A stretch of DNA of 64,000 nucleotides from an uncultured Oscillibacter sp. (GTDB taxonomy: Bacteria > Bacillota > Clostridia > Oscillospirales > Oscillospiraceae), in NCBI GenBank assembly GCA_910579435.1, contig CAJTVF010000004.1:1-64000 (forward strand), written 5' to 3'. This document shows positions 32,606 to 41,352 of this stretch, piece by piece. The stretch's first letter is position 1, and each line of letters begins with the position of its first letter. The notes under the pieces were generated by a model, which was given only the letters and a program-made list of their open reading frames with translations, was not told the origin of the DNA and did no database searches. Position numbers and translations under genes: made by a program.

Positions 32606-33403
32606 TTATATGGTTTCCTCCGCCCGGGCGGCGAGGTGCTCCGGCGGGTCTCCCACCTGGCGGACGGTACACTCGGTTTCCGAGCCCGTCAATTGCAGCA
32701 CGTGGGACCGGCACAGCTCCAGCACCGCCAGGAAGGTGGCCACAATTTCGCTGCGGCTCCGGCTCCCGTGAAAGAGCTGGAGAAAGCGGGTGACGGTCCC
32801 GTCCTTCAAACGGCGCAGAATGTCCAGGGCCTTCCGCTCCACGGGATAGGGCTCGTGCTGGGCAATCTCCTGGAAGGCCGCCCTGGGCGGCGGCAGCTTC
32901 CGCTCCGCCCGGCTTTGAAGCTCCCGCATGGCCCGCAGCAGGTCCCGGGGCTGGTGGTCGTAGAGAATCTCCCCCGGCTTCAGGGGCTCCGGCCCCCGGA
33001 CGCAGACGCTGCGCCCGAACTCCCCCAGGGGGGCCAGCTTCTCCCCCATGGCCTTTATATAGGCGTAGCTCTCCCCCCGGCGGCGCTCCTCCAGAGATTG
33101 AATCAGGGCCTCCATCTCGCTCTTGGCCTCCTCGTCCTCGATGGACAGGAGCATCCGGGTCTTGAGGTAGACCAGGTGGGAGGCCATGGCGGCAAACTCG
33201 CTGGCCACCTCCAGGTCCAGCTGCTGGCGGCGGTCCAGCCAGGCCAGGTACTGGTCGCAGATCAGGGAGATGGAGATGTCCTGGATCTCCATCTTGTTCT
33301 TCCCCAGCAGGAAGAGAATCAGGTCCAGGGGGCCCTCAAAGTCCTGCAATTCCTCCGTCCGGGAGTGGACCACCTTTTCCAGTTTGAATACGGGACTATC
33401 CAA
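32606..33403 (-). CDS. scpA: Segregation and condensation protein ScpA (kleisin)
   Basis: 265 residues. N-terminal FEGPLDLILFLLGKNKMEIQ with LICDQYLAWLD, then ASEFAAMASHLVYLKTRMLL, the kleisin signature; C-terminal winged helix near VTRFLQLFHGSRSRSEIVAT. Bridges SMC heads and binds ScpB. Followed by scpB and preceded by a site-2 protease gene 39 bp upstream, a standard Firmicutes arrangement. Confidence 0.95.
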   Translation of the reverse strand: MDSPVFKLEKVVHSRTEELQDFEGPLDLILFLLGKNKMEIQDISISLICDQYLAWLDRRQQLDLEVASEFAAMASHLVYLKTRMLLSIEDEEAKSEMEALIQSLEERRRGESYAYIKAMGEKLAPLGEFGRSVCVRGPEPLKPGEILYDHQPRDLLRAMRELQSRAERKLPPPRAAFQEIAQHEPYPVERKALDILRRLKDGTVTRFLQLFHGSRSRSEIVATFLAVLELCRSHVLQLTGSETECTVRQVGDPPEHLAARAEETI

Positions 33404-33442
33404 AAATACCTCCCACCGCGCCGGGACGGGCCCCGGGCGGAT

Positions 33443-34102
33443 TTAGAAAAACAGCTCGAAAAAGAAACGGTATATCCCCAGGATGGCCCCGCTGATGAGG
33501 TCCCCGGTGACGCCGAACCAGCTCAGGGCCAGCAGCAAAAACATGCCGTAACGCTCGCAGCGCATCAGGCCGAAGTAGGCCCGGTCCGGCAGGAAGGCCC
33601 CCAGGACCTTGCTCCCGTCCAGGGGCGGGATGGGCAGCAGGTTAAAAAGCCCCAGACCGATGGACAGGGGGGCCAGGGTGTAGAGCAGGAACTGGAAGAG
33701 GAAAATCCTGGCCTCCATCGGTATCCAGGTCCCGCGAACGTAGATCTCCCGGCTGAGGAACACCGCCAGCAGGGCCAGCAGCAGGTTGGAAACCGGCCCC
33801 GCCAGGGCCGTCAGGGCCATGCCCTGCTTGGGCCTCTTGAAATACCGGGGGTCCACCGGCACGGGCTTGGCCCAGCCGAAGCCCGCCGCCAGCATCATGG
33901 CCAGGCCCAGCCAGTCGATATGCCGGAAGGGATTCAGGCTCAGGCGATGGCGGTCCCGGGCCGTGGGGTCCCCCAGGGCATAAGCCGCCAGGCCGTGGCA
34001 GGTCTCGTGGACCGTCAGGCAGAGAAGGACGGCCAGGACCCTCGTCAAGGTACTCTCCAGGAAATCCCAGTCAATGGATTGGATGAGGCCGCCCAGGTCC
34101 AT
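33443..34102 (-). CDS. Site-2 protease family (M50) membrane metalloprotease
   Basis: 219 residues and about five membrane segments. The zinc motif HETCHGLAAYALGDPTARD supplies HExxH; the second metal motif is NLLPIPPLDGSK (NPxxDG-type, here LPIPPLDG). Short YwhC/SpoIVFB-like M50 member without a PDZ domain; substrate unknown. In the scpAB neighbourhood this gene is conserved in Firmicutes. A promoter was not seen in the 99 bp between it and sigG. Confidence 0.88.
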   Translation of the reverse strand: MDLGGLIQSIDWDFLESTLTRVLAVLLCLTVHETCHGLAAYALGDPTARDRHRLSLNPFRHIDWLGLAMMLAAGFGWAKPVPVDPRYFKRPKQGMALTALAGPVSNLLLALLAVFLSREIYVRGTWIPMEARIFLFQFLLYTLAPLSIGLGLFNLLPIPPLDGSKVLGAFLPDRAYFGLMRCERYGMFLLLALSWFGVTGDLISGAILGIYRFFFELFF

Positions 34103-34201
34103 GGTCCTCCCCCTTTCAATAGCTGCTTCATTATAGCAGTTCTTGGGAGGAAATACAAGGGAAACCGTGAAAAAGGCCCGCCAAAGGAGGCGGGCCCGGA
34201 A

Positions 34202-34972
34202 TCAAATATTTTTTTTGATGGTGTTGATGGCCCCTTTTTCCAGCCGGGAAACCTGGGCCTGGGAAATCCCCACCTCGGCGGAGACCTCCATCTGGGTCTT
34301 GCCCTCGTAGAACCGGAGGGACAGAATCCGCCGCTCCCGGTCGTCCAGGCGCTTCAGCGCGTCCTTCAGCGCGATGCGGTCCGTCCAGTGCTCGTCGGTG
34401 TTCTGGGTGTCCCGGACCTGGTCCATGACGCAGAGGGCGTCCCCGCCGTCGGAGTACACCGGCTCGTAGAGGGACACCGGGTCCACGATGGCGTCCATGG
34501 CGAAGACCACGTCCTCCCGGGGGATGTCCAGCTCCTTGGCGATCTGCTCCACCGTGGGCTCCCGCTGGGTCTCGGAGATCAGCCGCTCCCGGACCTGGAG
34601 CACCCGGTAGGCCGTGTCCCGCATGGACCGGGAAACCCGGATGGCGCTGTTGTCCCGGAGATAGCGGCGGATCTCGCCGATAATCATGGGCACGCCGTAG
34701 GTGGAAAACTTCACCGGCTGATTGACGTCAAAGTTGTCAATGGCCTTGATGAGCCCCACGCAGCCCACCTGAAACAAGTCGTCCACATTCTCTCCCCGGT
34801 TGGAAAACCGCTGGATCACCGACAGCACCAGCCGGAGATTTCCCTCAATGAGCTGGCGGCGGGCCTCCTGGTCCCCCTCCTTGGTCCGGCGGAGAAGGGC
34901 CATGGTCTCCTCGTTTTTCAGCACCTTCAGCTTGGCGGTGTTGACTCCCGCAATCTCGACTTTTCCCTGCAT
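34202..34972 (-). CDS. sigG: Sporulation sigma factor sigma-G
   Basis: 256 residues. The N-terminus KVEIAGVNTAKLKVLKNEE is the sigma-G-specific leader; region 2 has DDLFQVGCVGLIKAIDNFD and KFSTYGVPMIIGEIRRYLRD, region 3 ERLISETQREPTVEQIA, region 4 RLDDRERRILSLRFYEGKTQ and a helix-turn-helix ISQAQVSRLEKGA. It directs late forespore transcription after engulfment. Upstream (34994-35049) lies an inverted pair ATACTGAC/GTCAGTAT; a sigma-F promoter could not be assigned with confidence. No spoIIG genes are adjacent. Confidence 0.96.
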   Translation of the reverse strand: MQGKVEIAGVNTAKLKVLKNEETMALLRRTKEGDQEARRQLIEGNLRLVLSVIQRFSNRGENVDDLFQVGCVGLIKAIDNFDVNQPVKFSTYGVPMIIGEIRRYLRDNSAIRVSRSMRDTAYRVLQVRERLISETQREPTVEQIAKELDIPREDVVFAMDAIVDPVSLYEPVYSDGGDALCVMDQVRDTQNTDEHWTDRIALKDALKRLDDRERRILSLRFYEGKTQMEVSAEVGISQAQVSRLEKGAINTIKKNI

Positions 34973-35140
34973 GAAAGAAGCCCCCTCTTGTGTATACTGA
35001 CCTCGCGGCGGGCGGGGGTCTTCCCCTCTTCACGCCGTAAAGTCAGTATCTCCAGAGGCGTTTTTTCCTATACTGGGACCTTTTGTCAGAATAGGACGGC
35101 CCGGGGTTCGCATAGGCTTCCTTGAAAGGAGTTGAGGGCC

Positions 35141-35419
35141 ATGCAGTTCCGGTTTCGGGACCTCCGGCGGAAGGAGGTCATCAACATCAACGACGGCTGC
35201 CGCCTGGGGCTGGTGGCGGACCTGGATCTCCGGGCCCCGGAGGGGCAGATTCTCGCCATTGTGGTCTATGGACCCGCCCGGTTCTTCGGGATCTTCGGGC
35301 GGGGGGAGGAGTTCTACATCCCCTGGGACTGCATCCAGCGGATCGGGGACGACATCATTTTAATCGACAAGCCCTTCCAGCGGCGGGACCCGGGGCTGGA
35401 GCGGAAGCGGCGGCGGTGA
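35141..35419 (+). CDS. ymxH: YlmC/YmxH family sporulation PRC-barrel protein
   Basis: 92 residues. A single PRC-barrel: MQFRFRDLRRKEVININDGC, then GLVADLDL, FGIFGRGEEFYIPWDCIQRI and GDDIILID. Small YlmC/YmxH proteins are conserved in spore-formers. ATG at 35141 follows AAAGGAG; a TTG at 35132 is too close to that site. Its last 65 bp overlap the 3' end of the convergent LysR gene. Confidence 0.88.
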   Translation: MQFRFRDLRRKEVININDGCRLGLVADLDLRAPEGQILAIVVYGPARFFGIFGRGEEFYIPWDCIQRIGDDIILIDKPFQRRDPGLERKRRR

Positions 35420-36308
35420 GGGGCTCCCCCTCCGCCAGCGCCTCCCGCAGAAGCTCCAGAAACAGCTCCATGGCCGGGGTGACCCACCTTCCCTTCCGCC
35501 AGGCGCACAGCGCCGGGGCGGGGACGCCGGAGATGGGGGCTTCCAGCTCCACCAGCCGCCTGTCCGCCAGCTCCTCCTCCGCCACAAAGCGGGGCAGATA
35601 GGTAAAGCCCAGGTTGCTCATGACACAGCGCTTGATGGTCTCGATGCTCCACAGCTCCAGCGTCACGTCCAGCTCAATCTCCCTCTGGCGGAGGTATGCC
35701 TCCAGGCGGCGGCGGAAAATGCTGTCCGGCTCGTCCGTGACCAGGGAGACGGCCTTCCGCTGGCCCGGGGCGGTAAAGTCCGTCTCCCGGAAATCCGGGG
35801 AGGCCAGCAGCACGATGTCATAGCTCCCCATGGACTCCACCTCCAGGGCCTCCCGGTTCCAATCCATGTCGTAGCCCACCCCCAGGTCGCAGGCCCCGGT
35901 GCGGACGCCCTGGGGAATCCGCATGCAGTTGCAGCTCCGGACGATCAGCCGGACCTGGGGAGCCCGCTCCCGGAAGGCCCGGATCACCGGCTGCATCCGG
36001 TAGCACAGCAGGGTCTCCGCCATGTCCACCCGGAGCGTTCCCGCGGGGACCCGGCCCATCCGCCCGCATTCCAGGAGGCGGTCCGCCGCCTCCAGCAGCT
36101 CCCGGGTCTGGGGCAGGGCCCGCTCTCCCGCCTCCGTCAGAACCATTCTCCGGCCCACCCGCTCAAAGAGGGGGACGCCCAGCTCCTCCTCCAGCTGCTG
36201 GATCTGGACGGTGATGGTGGACTGGGTGTAGCCCAGGCGCTCCGCCGCCCTTTGATAGCTCCCCTGGTCCACCACAGCCTGGAAGGTGCGGAGATTTTTC
36301 AGCTCCAT
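35355..36308 (-). CDS. LysR-family transcriptional regulator
   Basis: 317 residues. N-terminal winged helix (LKNLRTFQAVVDQGSYQRAA, then LGYTQSTITVQIQQLEEELG) and a periplasmic-binding-like effector domain (VRLIVRSCNCMRIP, ... FTYLPRFVAEEELADRRLVEL). Divergent from a LysE exporter with a shared palindromic operator at 36332-36356: the lysG-lysE layout, so it probably senses an amino acid and activates its export. The C-terminal ~25 residues (AASAPAPGPAAGRACRLK) overlap ymxH antisense and look like read-through beyond the family end. Confidence 0.92.
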   Translation of the reverse strand: MELKNLRTFQAVVDQGSYQRAAERLGYTQSTITVQIQQLEEELGVPLFERVGRRMVLTEAGERALPQTRELLEAADRLLECGRMGRVPAGTLRVDMAETLLCYRMQPVIRAFRERAPQVRLIVRSCNCMRIPQGVRTGACDLGVGYDMDWNREALEVESMGSYDIVLLASPDFRETDFTAPGQRKAVSLVTDEPDSIFRRRLEAYLRQREIELDVTLELWSIETIKRCVMSNLGFTYLPRFVAEEELADRRLVELEAPISGVPAPALCAWRKGRWVTPAMELFLELLREALAEGEPLTAAASAPAPGPAAGRACRLK

Positions 36309-36331
36309 AGGATCCCCTCCTGATTCATCGA

Positions 36332-36356
36332 TTTTTCAAATAGTATACTTGAAAAA
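36332..36356. promoter_or_regulatory. LysR operator
   Basis: TTTTTCAA-N9-TTGAAAAA, a perfect 8-bp inverted repeat of T-N11-A type, with a third half-site TTTTCAAAT at about 36364, in the 116-bp gap between the lysR and lysE genes. Confidence 0.65.
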
Positions 36357-36424
36357 CTTTCGCTTTTCAAATGGATTTTTTTCTGGTATGATGGGCCTAT
36401 CTCAAACAAAGGATGGTGCCTGTC

Positions 36425-37018
36425 ATGCCCCTGTCCCTTCTCCCCTCTTTCCTGCTCTACTGTTATGTGGGCGCCATCACCCCTGGCCCCGCCAACCTCT
36501 GCTCCCTCTCCACCGCCCTGCGGTACGGGAAGGGCCCCGCCCTGCGCCAGTGGCGGGGGCTGTTTACCGGCTTTGCCATCGTATCCCTGGCTTCCGTGCT
36601 GGCGACCTATTTTCTGGGCGCCGTGCTGAACCAATATGTGGGCGTCCTGTCCTGGGTGGGAGCGTCCTATCTCCTGTGGATGGCCTGGCACACCCTGCGC
36701 TCCTCCGCCGGGCCGGAGGGCCAGGCCCCGGAGGCCCCGGGCTTCCTCACGGGACTGCTGGTGCAGCTGACCAACGTAAAGATCATGGTCTTCTGCTTGA
36801 TGGCCATGGCCTCCTTTGTCCTGCCCTATACCGGGTCCTTCTGGGCCCTGCTGGCGGTGGGGCTGTTCCTGCCCTTTACCGGGCCCGCCGCCAATCTGGT
36901 CTGGCTCTTCGCCGGAGCGGCGCTGCAAAGACTCTTTGCCAACCACCGCAAGGCCGTAGACGCTGTATGCGCCGCCGCTCTGGCCCTGTGCGCCGTCAGC
37001 CTGGTCCTGCCCCATTAG
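36425..37018 (+). CDS. LysE-family amino acid exporter
   Basis: 197 residues, six hydrophobic segments. LysE/RhtB signature near the start: GAITPGPANLCSLSTALRYG with RQWRGLFTGFAIVSL, then LSWVGASYLLWMAWHTL and GLLVQLTNVKIMVFCLM. Exports lysine, arginine, homoserine or similar; substrate not readable. ATG at 36425 is 11 nt after AAAGGA; an ATG at 36413 overlaps it. Confidence 0.88.
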   Translation: MPLSLLPSFLLYCYVGAITPGPANLCSLSTALRYGKGPALRQWRGLFTGFAIVSLASVLATYFLGAVLNQYVGVLSWVGASYLLWMAWHTLRSSAGPEGQAPEAPGFLTGLLVQLTNVKIMVFCLMAMASFVLPYTGSFWALLAVGLFLPFTGPAANLVWLFAGAALQRLFANHRKAVDAVCAAALALCAVSLVLPH

Positions 37019-37050
37019 AGGGGTTTAAACTGTCAAACACAGTTGAAAAC

Positions 37051-37084
37051 AGCGCCGTCAGGACATCTCCTGACGGCGCTTTTC
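37051..37084 (+). terminator. Terminator after LysE gene
   Basis: AGCGCCGTCAGGA-CATC-TCCTGACGGCGCT, 13-bp stem followed by TTTCC. It faces the convergent FapA-like gene. Confidence 0.8.
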
Positions 37085-37100
37085 CTTGCAAAACAGATTC

Positions 37101-38717
37101 TTATTTTAAGAATATTCTGCTTACCTCCGCATGAATATCGCAGTCTTCCTCCTCAGAGGTAATTTCCTCTGTCAATCTGCCAATCTGAATGTCCAGCAGC
37201 GGATACAGCTTCTCGCAGCGTACCCTTCCCTTGCTCTTTTTCTCCAGCGCCTTATTCAAGGATTTCAGCTCCGTAACCAGCGCCTCCTGCCTCTCAAAAT
37301 AGAGGTCCCGCTGTTCCACCAGCCGTTCCAGCAGCGATTGCTCTGCCTCGGAAATCCGGGCGCCCTTTTTGCGCAGGCCGGTGATGGAGTCCCACAGCTT
37401 TTTCAGGGTTTCCTGCACCTCCGCCAGCTCCTCCCTGGTCCGCTCCCAGGATTCCGGAATGTGCGGAGGGTAGCCAACGGAAAAGCGGCTCCGGCCTCCG
37501 GCCAGGTTGCCGACCCGCCGGCATAAGATGCTGTCTCCCGCGCGGATCTGACTGTCCACGATCATTCCCCGGCCGCTCATGACGTAGACCGTGCCGCCGC
37601 AGCGAATCACGCTGTTGGAAATCGTCTCCGCGATCACGCTGGTCCCGCCGTCAATTTCCACCCACTCCATAACCGGGGACTGCACCTGACAGGCGGCCGC
37701 CAAAAAGGTTTTGCCCTTTGTTCCATAAACGCCCTTTTGGACCCGGATGGTCCCGTTTGTAGACGTCACGCGGGCCTCTCCCATCTTCCCATTGATGACG
37801 ATTTCACCGGAGGCCTCTATTTCAACGCCTCCGTCCACATTGCCGCCGATGTACAGATTGCCGGAAACCCGGAGCGTTCCCTGAAACTGCTCCATATCCC
37901 CATCCACGATCTTCTGCTCATGAATGCAGAATTGGTCGTTTTCCATGTACAAAATCCCGTCCACGCCGGCTATAAGCGCCTGCCCGCCCCGGCCGATGAC
38001 GGTATTTTTCCCCTGCGGCACACAGGCGGCGGCGGGCTGCGGGCTGGGAAGCCCCTGCCCCGTTACATCCATGCCGTCCGATCCCGCCCTTGGGGCCCGG
38101 ATCAGGCAGATGACTGTTCCTTTCCGGATGGGCTGCAGCTGGGGGTCTTCTTCGAAATCCACCTGGCTTCCGTTCTGCACCTCCACGCTCATGTTCCTGC
38201 GCCGCTGGAGCAGCTCCGTCACCTTGCCGTCTTCTCCCGCCAGGGGCGGCTTCCCCCGCGCCACCGGAAAGATGCGGAAATACCCAAGGTCAAACTCTCT
38301 TTCAATGTCTTCCCGCAAAACGCCATAGCAAATGCCCTCGTAACGCAGATCGCCCAGGAACTCCTCCAGCGTTATATCATCCCCGCCGTTCTCCGGCCGG
38401 AGCAGGCACGCATAGGCGCACATCCGGTCCTCGGCAAGAAAAAAACGCGCCTCCGCTTTCATGGGCTCCACATTGCCGTCCAGCGCCTTTTTGTACCGGG
38501 CCCGGCACGCCTCCTTCAAAGCCCGGATAAAATTTTCCACCGTTTTGCTGTCGTCCGGGTACTGCTCCTTCAGCTCATTGCCCGACTCTTCCAATTCTGT
38601 GAGCATCCTTCTGTAAGGAGTGGAATGAAATGGTTTGATTCCCGGCTCGCCCGCCTCCTTTGGGACAAAACGATCTAAGATTGACACTCCCATCCCCTGC
38701 CTTTTCCTGATTTCCAT
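37101..38717 (-). CDS. fapA: FapA/DUF342 family protein (second paralog)
   Basis: 538 residues. Same layout as the protein at 2289-4028: an N-terminal alpha/beta region (LGDLRYEGICYGV, YFRIFPVARGKPPLAGEDGK), a beta-helix of Gly/Val repeats (LRVSGNLYIGGNVDGGVEIE, GEIVINGKMGEARVTS, IRCGGTVYVMSGRGMI) and a C-terminal coiled coil (LAEVQETLKKLWD onward). It lacks the acidic N-terminal leader of the first paralog. Promoter TTGATA-17-TACAAT at 38772-38800. ATG at 38717; an in-frame ATG lies a few codons downstream at 38693. The two copies are far apart, so probably specialised. Confidence 0.8.
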   Translation of the reverse strand: MEIRKRQGMGVSILDRFVPKEAGEPGIKPFHSTPYRRMLTELEESGNELKEQYPDDSKTVENFIRALKEACRARYKKALDGNVEPMKAEARFFLAEDRMCAYACLLRPENGGDDITLEEFLGDLRYEGICYGVLREDIEREFDLGYFRIFPVARGKPPLAGEDGKVTELLQRRRNMSVEVQNGSQVDFEEDPQLQPIRKGTVICLIRAPRAGSDGMDVTGQGLPSPQPAAACVPQGKNTVIGRGGQALIAGVDGILYMENDQFCIHEQKIVDGDMEQFQGTLRVSGNLYIGGNVDGGVEIEASGEIVINGKMGEARVTSTNGTIRVQKGVYGTKGKTFLAAACQVQSPVMEWVEIDGGTSVIAETISNSVIRCGGTVYVMSGRGMIVDSQIRAGDSILCRRVGNLAGGRSRFSVGYPPHIPESWERTREELAEVQETLKKLWDSITGLRKKGARISEAEQSLLERLVEQRDLYFERQEALVTELKSLNKALEKKSKGRVRCEKLYPLLDIQIGRLTEEITSEEEDCDIHAEVSRIFLK

Positions 38718-38771
38718 ACCGGCGGCCGCTATTCGCGGGCTCTGACCCGCGCTTGCAGTTTAATTTTGAAT

Positions 38772-38800
38772 ATTGTATCACTCCTACGGACAATTATCAA
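38772..38800 (-). promoter_or_regulatory. Promoter of second FapA-like gene
   Basis: Minus strand TTGATA (38800-38795), 17 bp, TACAAT (38777-38772). Confidence 0.65.
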
Positions 38801-38894
38801 GTATAATTCCGTCAAAAGGAAAACTCTTACAATCGTTTTCAGGTCCCCTTTGAAACGGCCCGCACCCGGCGGGGTTCGCCGCTGAAATCCGTCT

Positions 38895-40136
38895 CTATAA
38901 CGCCTCCGGCGGCCAATACAGCCCCACGCTCAAGTCGTTGACGTTGGTGCCCGTGGGCCCGGTGACGATCAGGCCCCCGGCCCTCTCCAGGGCATGATAG
39001 GAGTCGTTCTCCGCCAGCACCGCTGGAATCTCGATTCCCAGGCCCCGGAGCCGGTCCCGGGTCCCGCCGTCCACAAAGCCGCCCGCCGCGTCCGTGGGGC
39101 CGTCGGTGCCGTCGGAGCCTACGGAGAACAGGGCCGTCCCCTCCGTCCCCGCCAGAACGGGAGCCGCCGCCAAGGCCAGCTCCTGGTTCCGGCCCCCCTT
39201 CCCCCCGCCGGTGAGCCGCACCACCGTCTCGCCGCCCAGGATCAGGGCCAGGGGCCGTCCCGCCGCCCGCTCCCGAAGCAGCGCCCGGGCCAGGGCCTCT
39301 CCGGCTTCCCGGGCCTCCCCCGCCTCCCGGTCCGTGAGAATGCGGGCCTCATAGCCCAGCACCCGGCAAACCTCCGCCGCCGTCCGGCAGAGCTGGGAGA
39401 CGCTGCCGCAGATCCGGCTCCCCACATGGGGCAGCGCCGCCGGGAGGGGCCGGGCCAGCAGGGCCCGGGCCTGGGGGGAGAGCTTCAAATCATACTTCTC
39501 CACCACCGCCAGCGTCTCCTCCAGGGTGGAGGCGTCCACGGCGGCGGGGCCGGAGGCGATCATGTCCAGCCGGTCCCCCAGCACGTCGGAGAGGACCACG
39601 GAAAACACCCTCGCCGGGGCGCAGGCCGCCCCGAAGCGGCCCCCCTTCACGTTGGACAGCCGCTTGCGGACCCGGTTGACCTCCTGGATATCCGCGCCGC
39701 AGGCCAGGAGCCGGCGGTTGATCTCCTGAAATTCCTCCAGGGAGAGGTCCGACGCCTCGAACAGGGCGGACCCCCCGCCGGAGAGGAGGAACAGCACGGA
39801 ATCCCCCTCCCCCAGGCCCCGGACCAGCGCCAGCGCCCGCTCCGACGCGGCGAAGGAGGCGGCGTCCGCCACCGGATGCCCCGCCTCCAAAATGTCCAGG
39901 CCGGGCAGCGGCCCCTGGCTGTGGCCGTACTTCGTGACCACCAGGCCGCCGTCCACCCGGAAGGCCTCCAGGGCGGCGGAGGCCATCCGCCACGCCGCCT
40001 TGCCCACCGATACCAGCAGCGTCCGGCCGGGGCCGGGGCGGAAGTCCTTCAGGGCCTCCCTCACCGCCACGTCCGGCAGGGCCCGGCGGATGGCCTCGCC
40101 GTAAATCTGTTCCGCGTGTTTTCGCAGCTCCGTCAT
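38895..40136 (-). CDS. Glycerate 2-kinase (GckA/TtuD, MOFRL family)
   Basis: 413 residues, family length. N-terminal LLVSVGKAAWRMASAAL, GLVVTKYGHSQG, EAGHPVADAAS, LLSGGGSALFEASDLSLEEF, and the C-terminal MOFRL domain LILGGETVVRLTGGGKGGRNQ with SVGSDGTDGPTDAAGGFVDG. ATP phosphorylates D-glycerate to 2-phosphoglycerate. The ATG at 40136 faces the MtnA gene with a 150-bp divergent spacer. Feeds lower glycolysis from serine, tartronate or photorespiration-like products. Confidence 0.92.
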   Translation of the reverse strand: MTELRKHAEQIYGEAIRRALPDVAVREALKDFRPGPGRTLLVSVGKAAWRMASAALEAFRVDGGLVVTKYGHSQGPLPGLDILEAGHPVADAASFAASERALALVRGLGEGDSVLFLLSGGGSALFEASDLSLEEFQEINRRLLACGADIQEVNRVRKRLSNVKGGRFGAACAPARVFSVVLSDVLGDRLDMIASGPAAVDASTLEETLAVVEKYDLKLSPQARALLARPLPAALPHVGSRICGSVSQLCRTAAEVCRVLGYEARILTDREAGEAREAGEALARALLRERAAGRPLALILGGETVVRLTGGGKGGRNQELALAAAPVLAGTEGTALFSVGSDGTDGPTDAAGGFVDGGTRDRLRGLGIEIPAVLAENDSYHALERAGGLIVTGPTGTNVNDLSVGLYWPPEAL

Positions 40137-40286
40137 GGGGACCGCTCCTTCTCTTCTTTGATGGGCCCCAGTATAGCGGAAGGGCCGGAAAAAGGCAACC
40201 GCTTTTCCGGCTTTCCATTTGCATTTTTCCATTTGATGGGGTATGATGTTGAAAACGCCGGATGGAGGCGCAAAGGAGGCGCGCGC

Positions 40287-41339
40287 ATGGAACGGATGGA
40301 TCAGGGGATGCCCTTTCTCCTGCAATACGAAAATGTGGCCTGGTATGAGGGCGGGAAGGTCCGCATCCTGGACCGCCGGGTCTACCCCAGGGAGGTCCGC
40401 TTTGAGGTCTGCGAGACTTACCAGGAGGTAGTCCAGGCCATCGCGGACATGGTGACCCAGAGCGCCGGGCCCTACACCGCCGTGGGCATGGGCATGGCCC
40501 TGGCGGCGCACCAGGTCCGGGACAAGGGCCGGGCGGAACAGGCCGCGTTCCTGCGGCAGGCGGCCCATGACCTGGCCCACGCCAGGCCCACCACCGCCAA
40601 CCGCTACGGCAAGATCACCTTCCGCTGCGCCAGTGTGGCGGAAGAGGCCCTGGAGGCGGGACAGGACCCCGCCGCCGCCGTGATTGCGGACACGCTGGAA
40701 TCCCTGGGGCGGCGCTACCGCACCATGCAGCTGGTGGGGGACCATCTGGAAGCCCTCATCCCGGAGGGCGGGACCATCCTGACCCAGTGCTATGGGGAAA
40801 CCATCATCGGGACCCTCATCCGCGCCGCCCGCCGGACCGGCAAGACCTTCCGGGTCTTCTGCGCGGAGACCCGGCCCTTCCTCCAGGGGGCCCGTCTCAC
40901 GGCCAGCTGCTTTGCCCAGGAGGGCTTTGACACCACGGTGCTCACCGACAACATGACCGCCTACGCCATGGAGCGGGAGGGAATCAGCCTGTTTACCTCC
41001 GCCGCGGACGTGATCGCCCGGGACGGGCACATCGCCAACAAGACGGGCACCTTTCAAATCGCCATCCTGGCGAAGTACTTCGGCGTTCCCTACTACGTCA
41101 CCGGCATCCCCGACGCAGACAAGCGGTCCGTACAGGACATCGTCATCGAACAGCGGGACCCCGGGCCGGTGCTCACCTCCTGGGGCATTCCCAACACCGT
41201 CCCGGAGGTCAAGGGCGTCTATCCTTCCTTTGACGTAACGCCCCCTCATCTGATTTCCGGGGTGGTGACGGACAAGGGCGTCTACGTCCCCTATTTGCTG
41301 GACCGCTATTTCGACGGGGACGTCCGTGAATTTTATTGA
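40287..41339 (+). CDS. mtnA: MtnA-like S-methyl-5-thioribose-1-phosphate isomerase (eIF2B-alpha fold)
   Basis: 350 residues. Catalytic residues expected for MtnA are present: Cys in LTQCYGETIIG and Asp in VLTDNMTAYAM; also ETRPFLQGARLT with the phosphate Arg and HIANKTGTFQIAILAKYFGV. The enzyme isomerises 5-(methylthio)ribose-1-phosphate or 5-deoxyribose-1-phosphate to the ribulose form. GCAAAGGAGG precedes ATG 40287. The next gene, 13 bp on, is a class II aldolase, not MtnB-MtnD, which fits the DHAP shunt rather than the methionine salvage cycle. No phosphorylase or kinase is in the window. Confidence 0.85.
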   Translation: MERMDQGMPFLLQYENVAWYEGGKVRILDRRVYPREVRFEVCETYQEVVQAIADMVTQSAGPYTAVGMGMALAAHQVRDKGRAEQAAFLRQAAHDLAHARPTTANRYGKITFRCASVAEEALEAGQDPAAAVIADTLESLGRRYRTMQLVGDHLEALIPEGGTILTQCYGETIIGTLIRAARRTGKTFRVFCAETRPFLQGARLTASCFAQEGFDTTVLTDNMTAYAMEREGISLFTSAADVIARDGHIANKTGTFQIAILAKYFGVPYYVTGIPDADKRSVQDIVIEQRDPGPVLTSWGIPNTVPEVKGVYPSFDVTPPHLISGVVTDKGVYVPYLLDRYFDGDVREFY

Positions 41340-41352
41340 GGAGGATTCCGCT

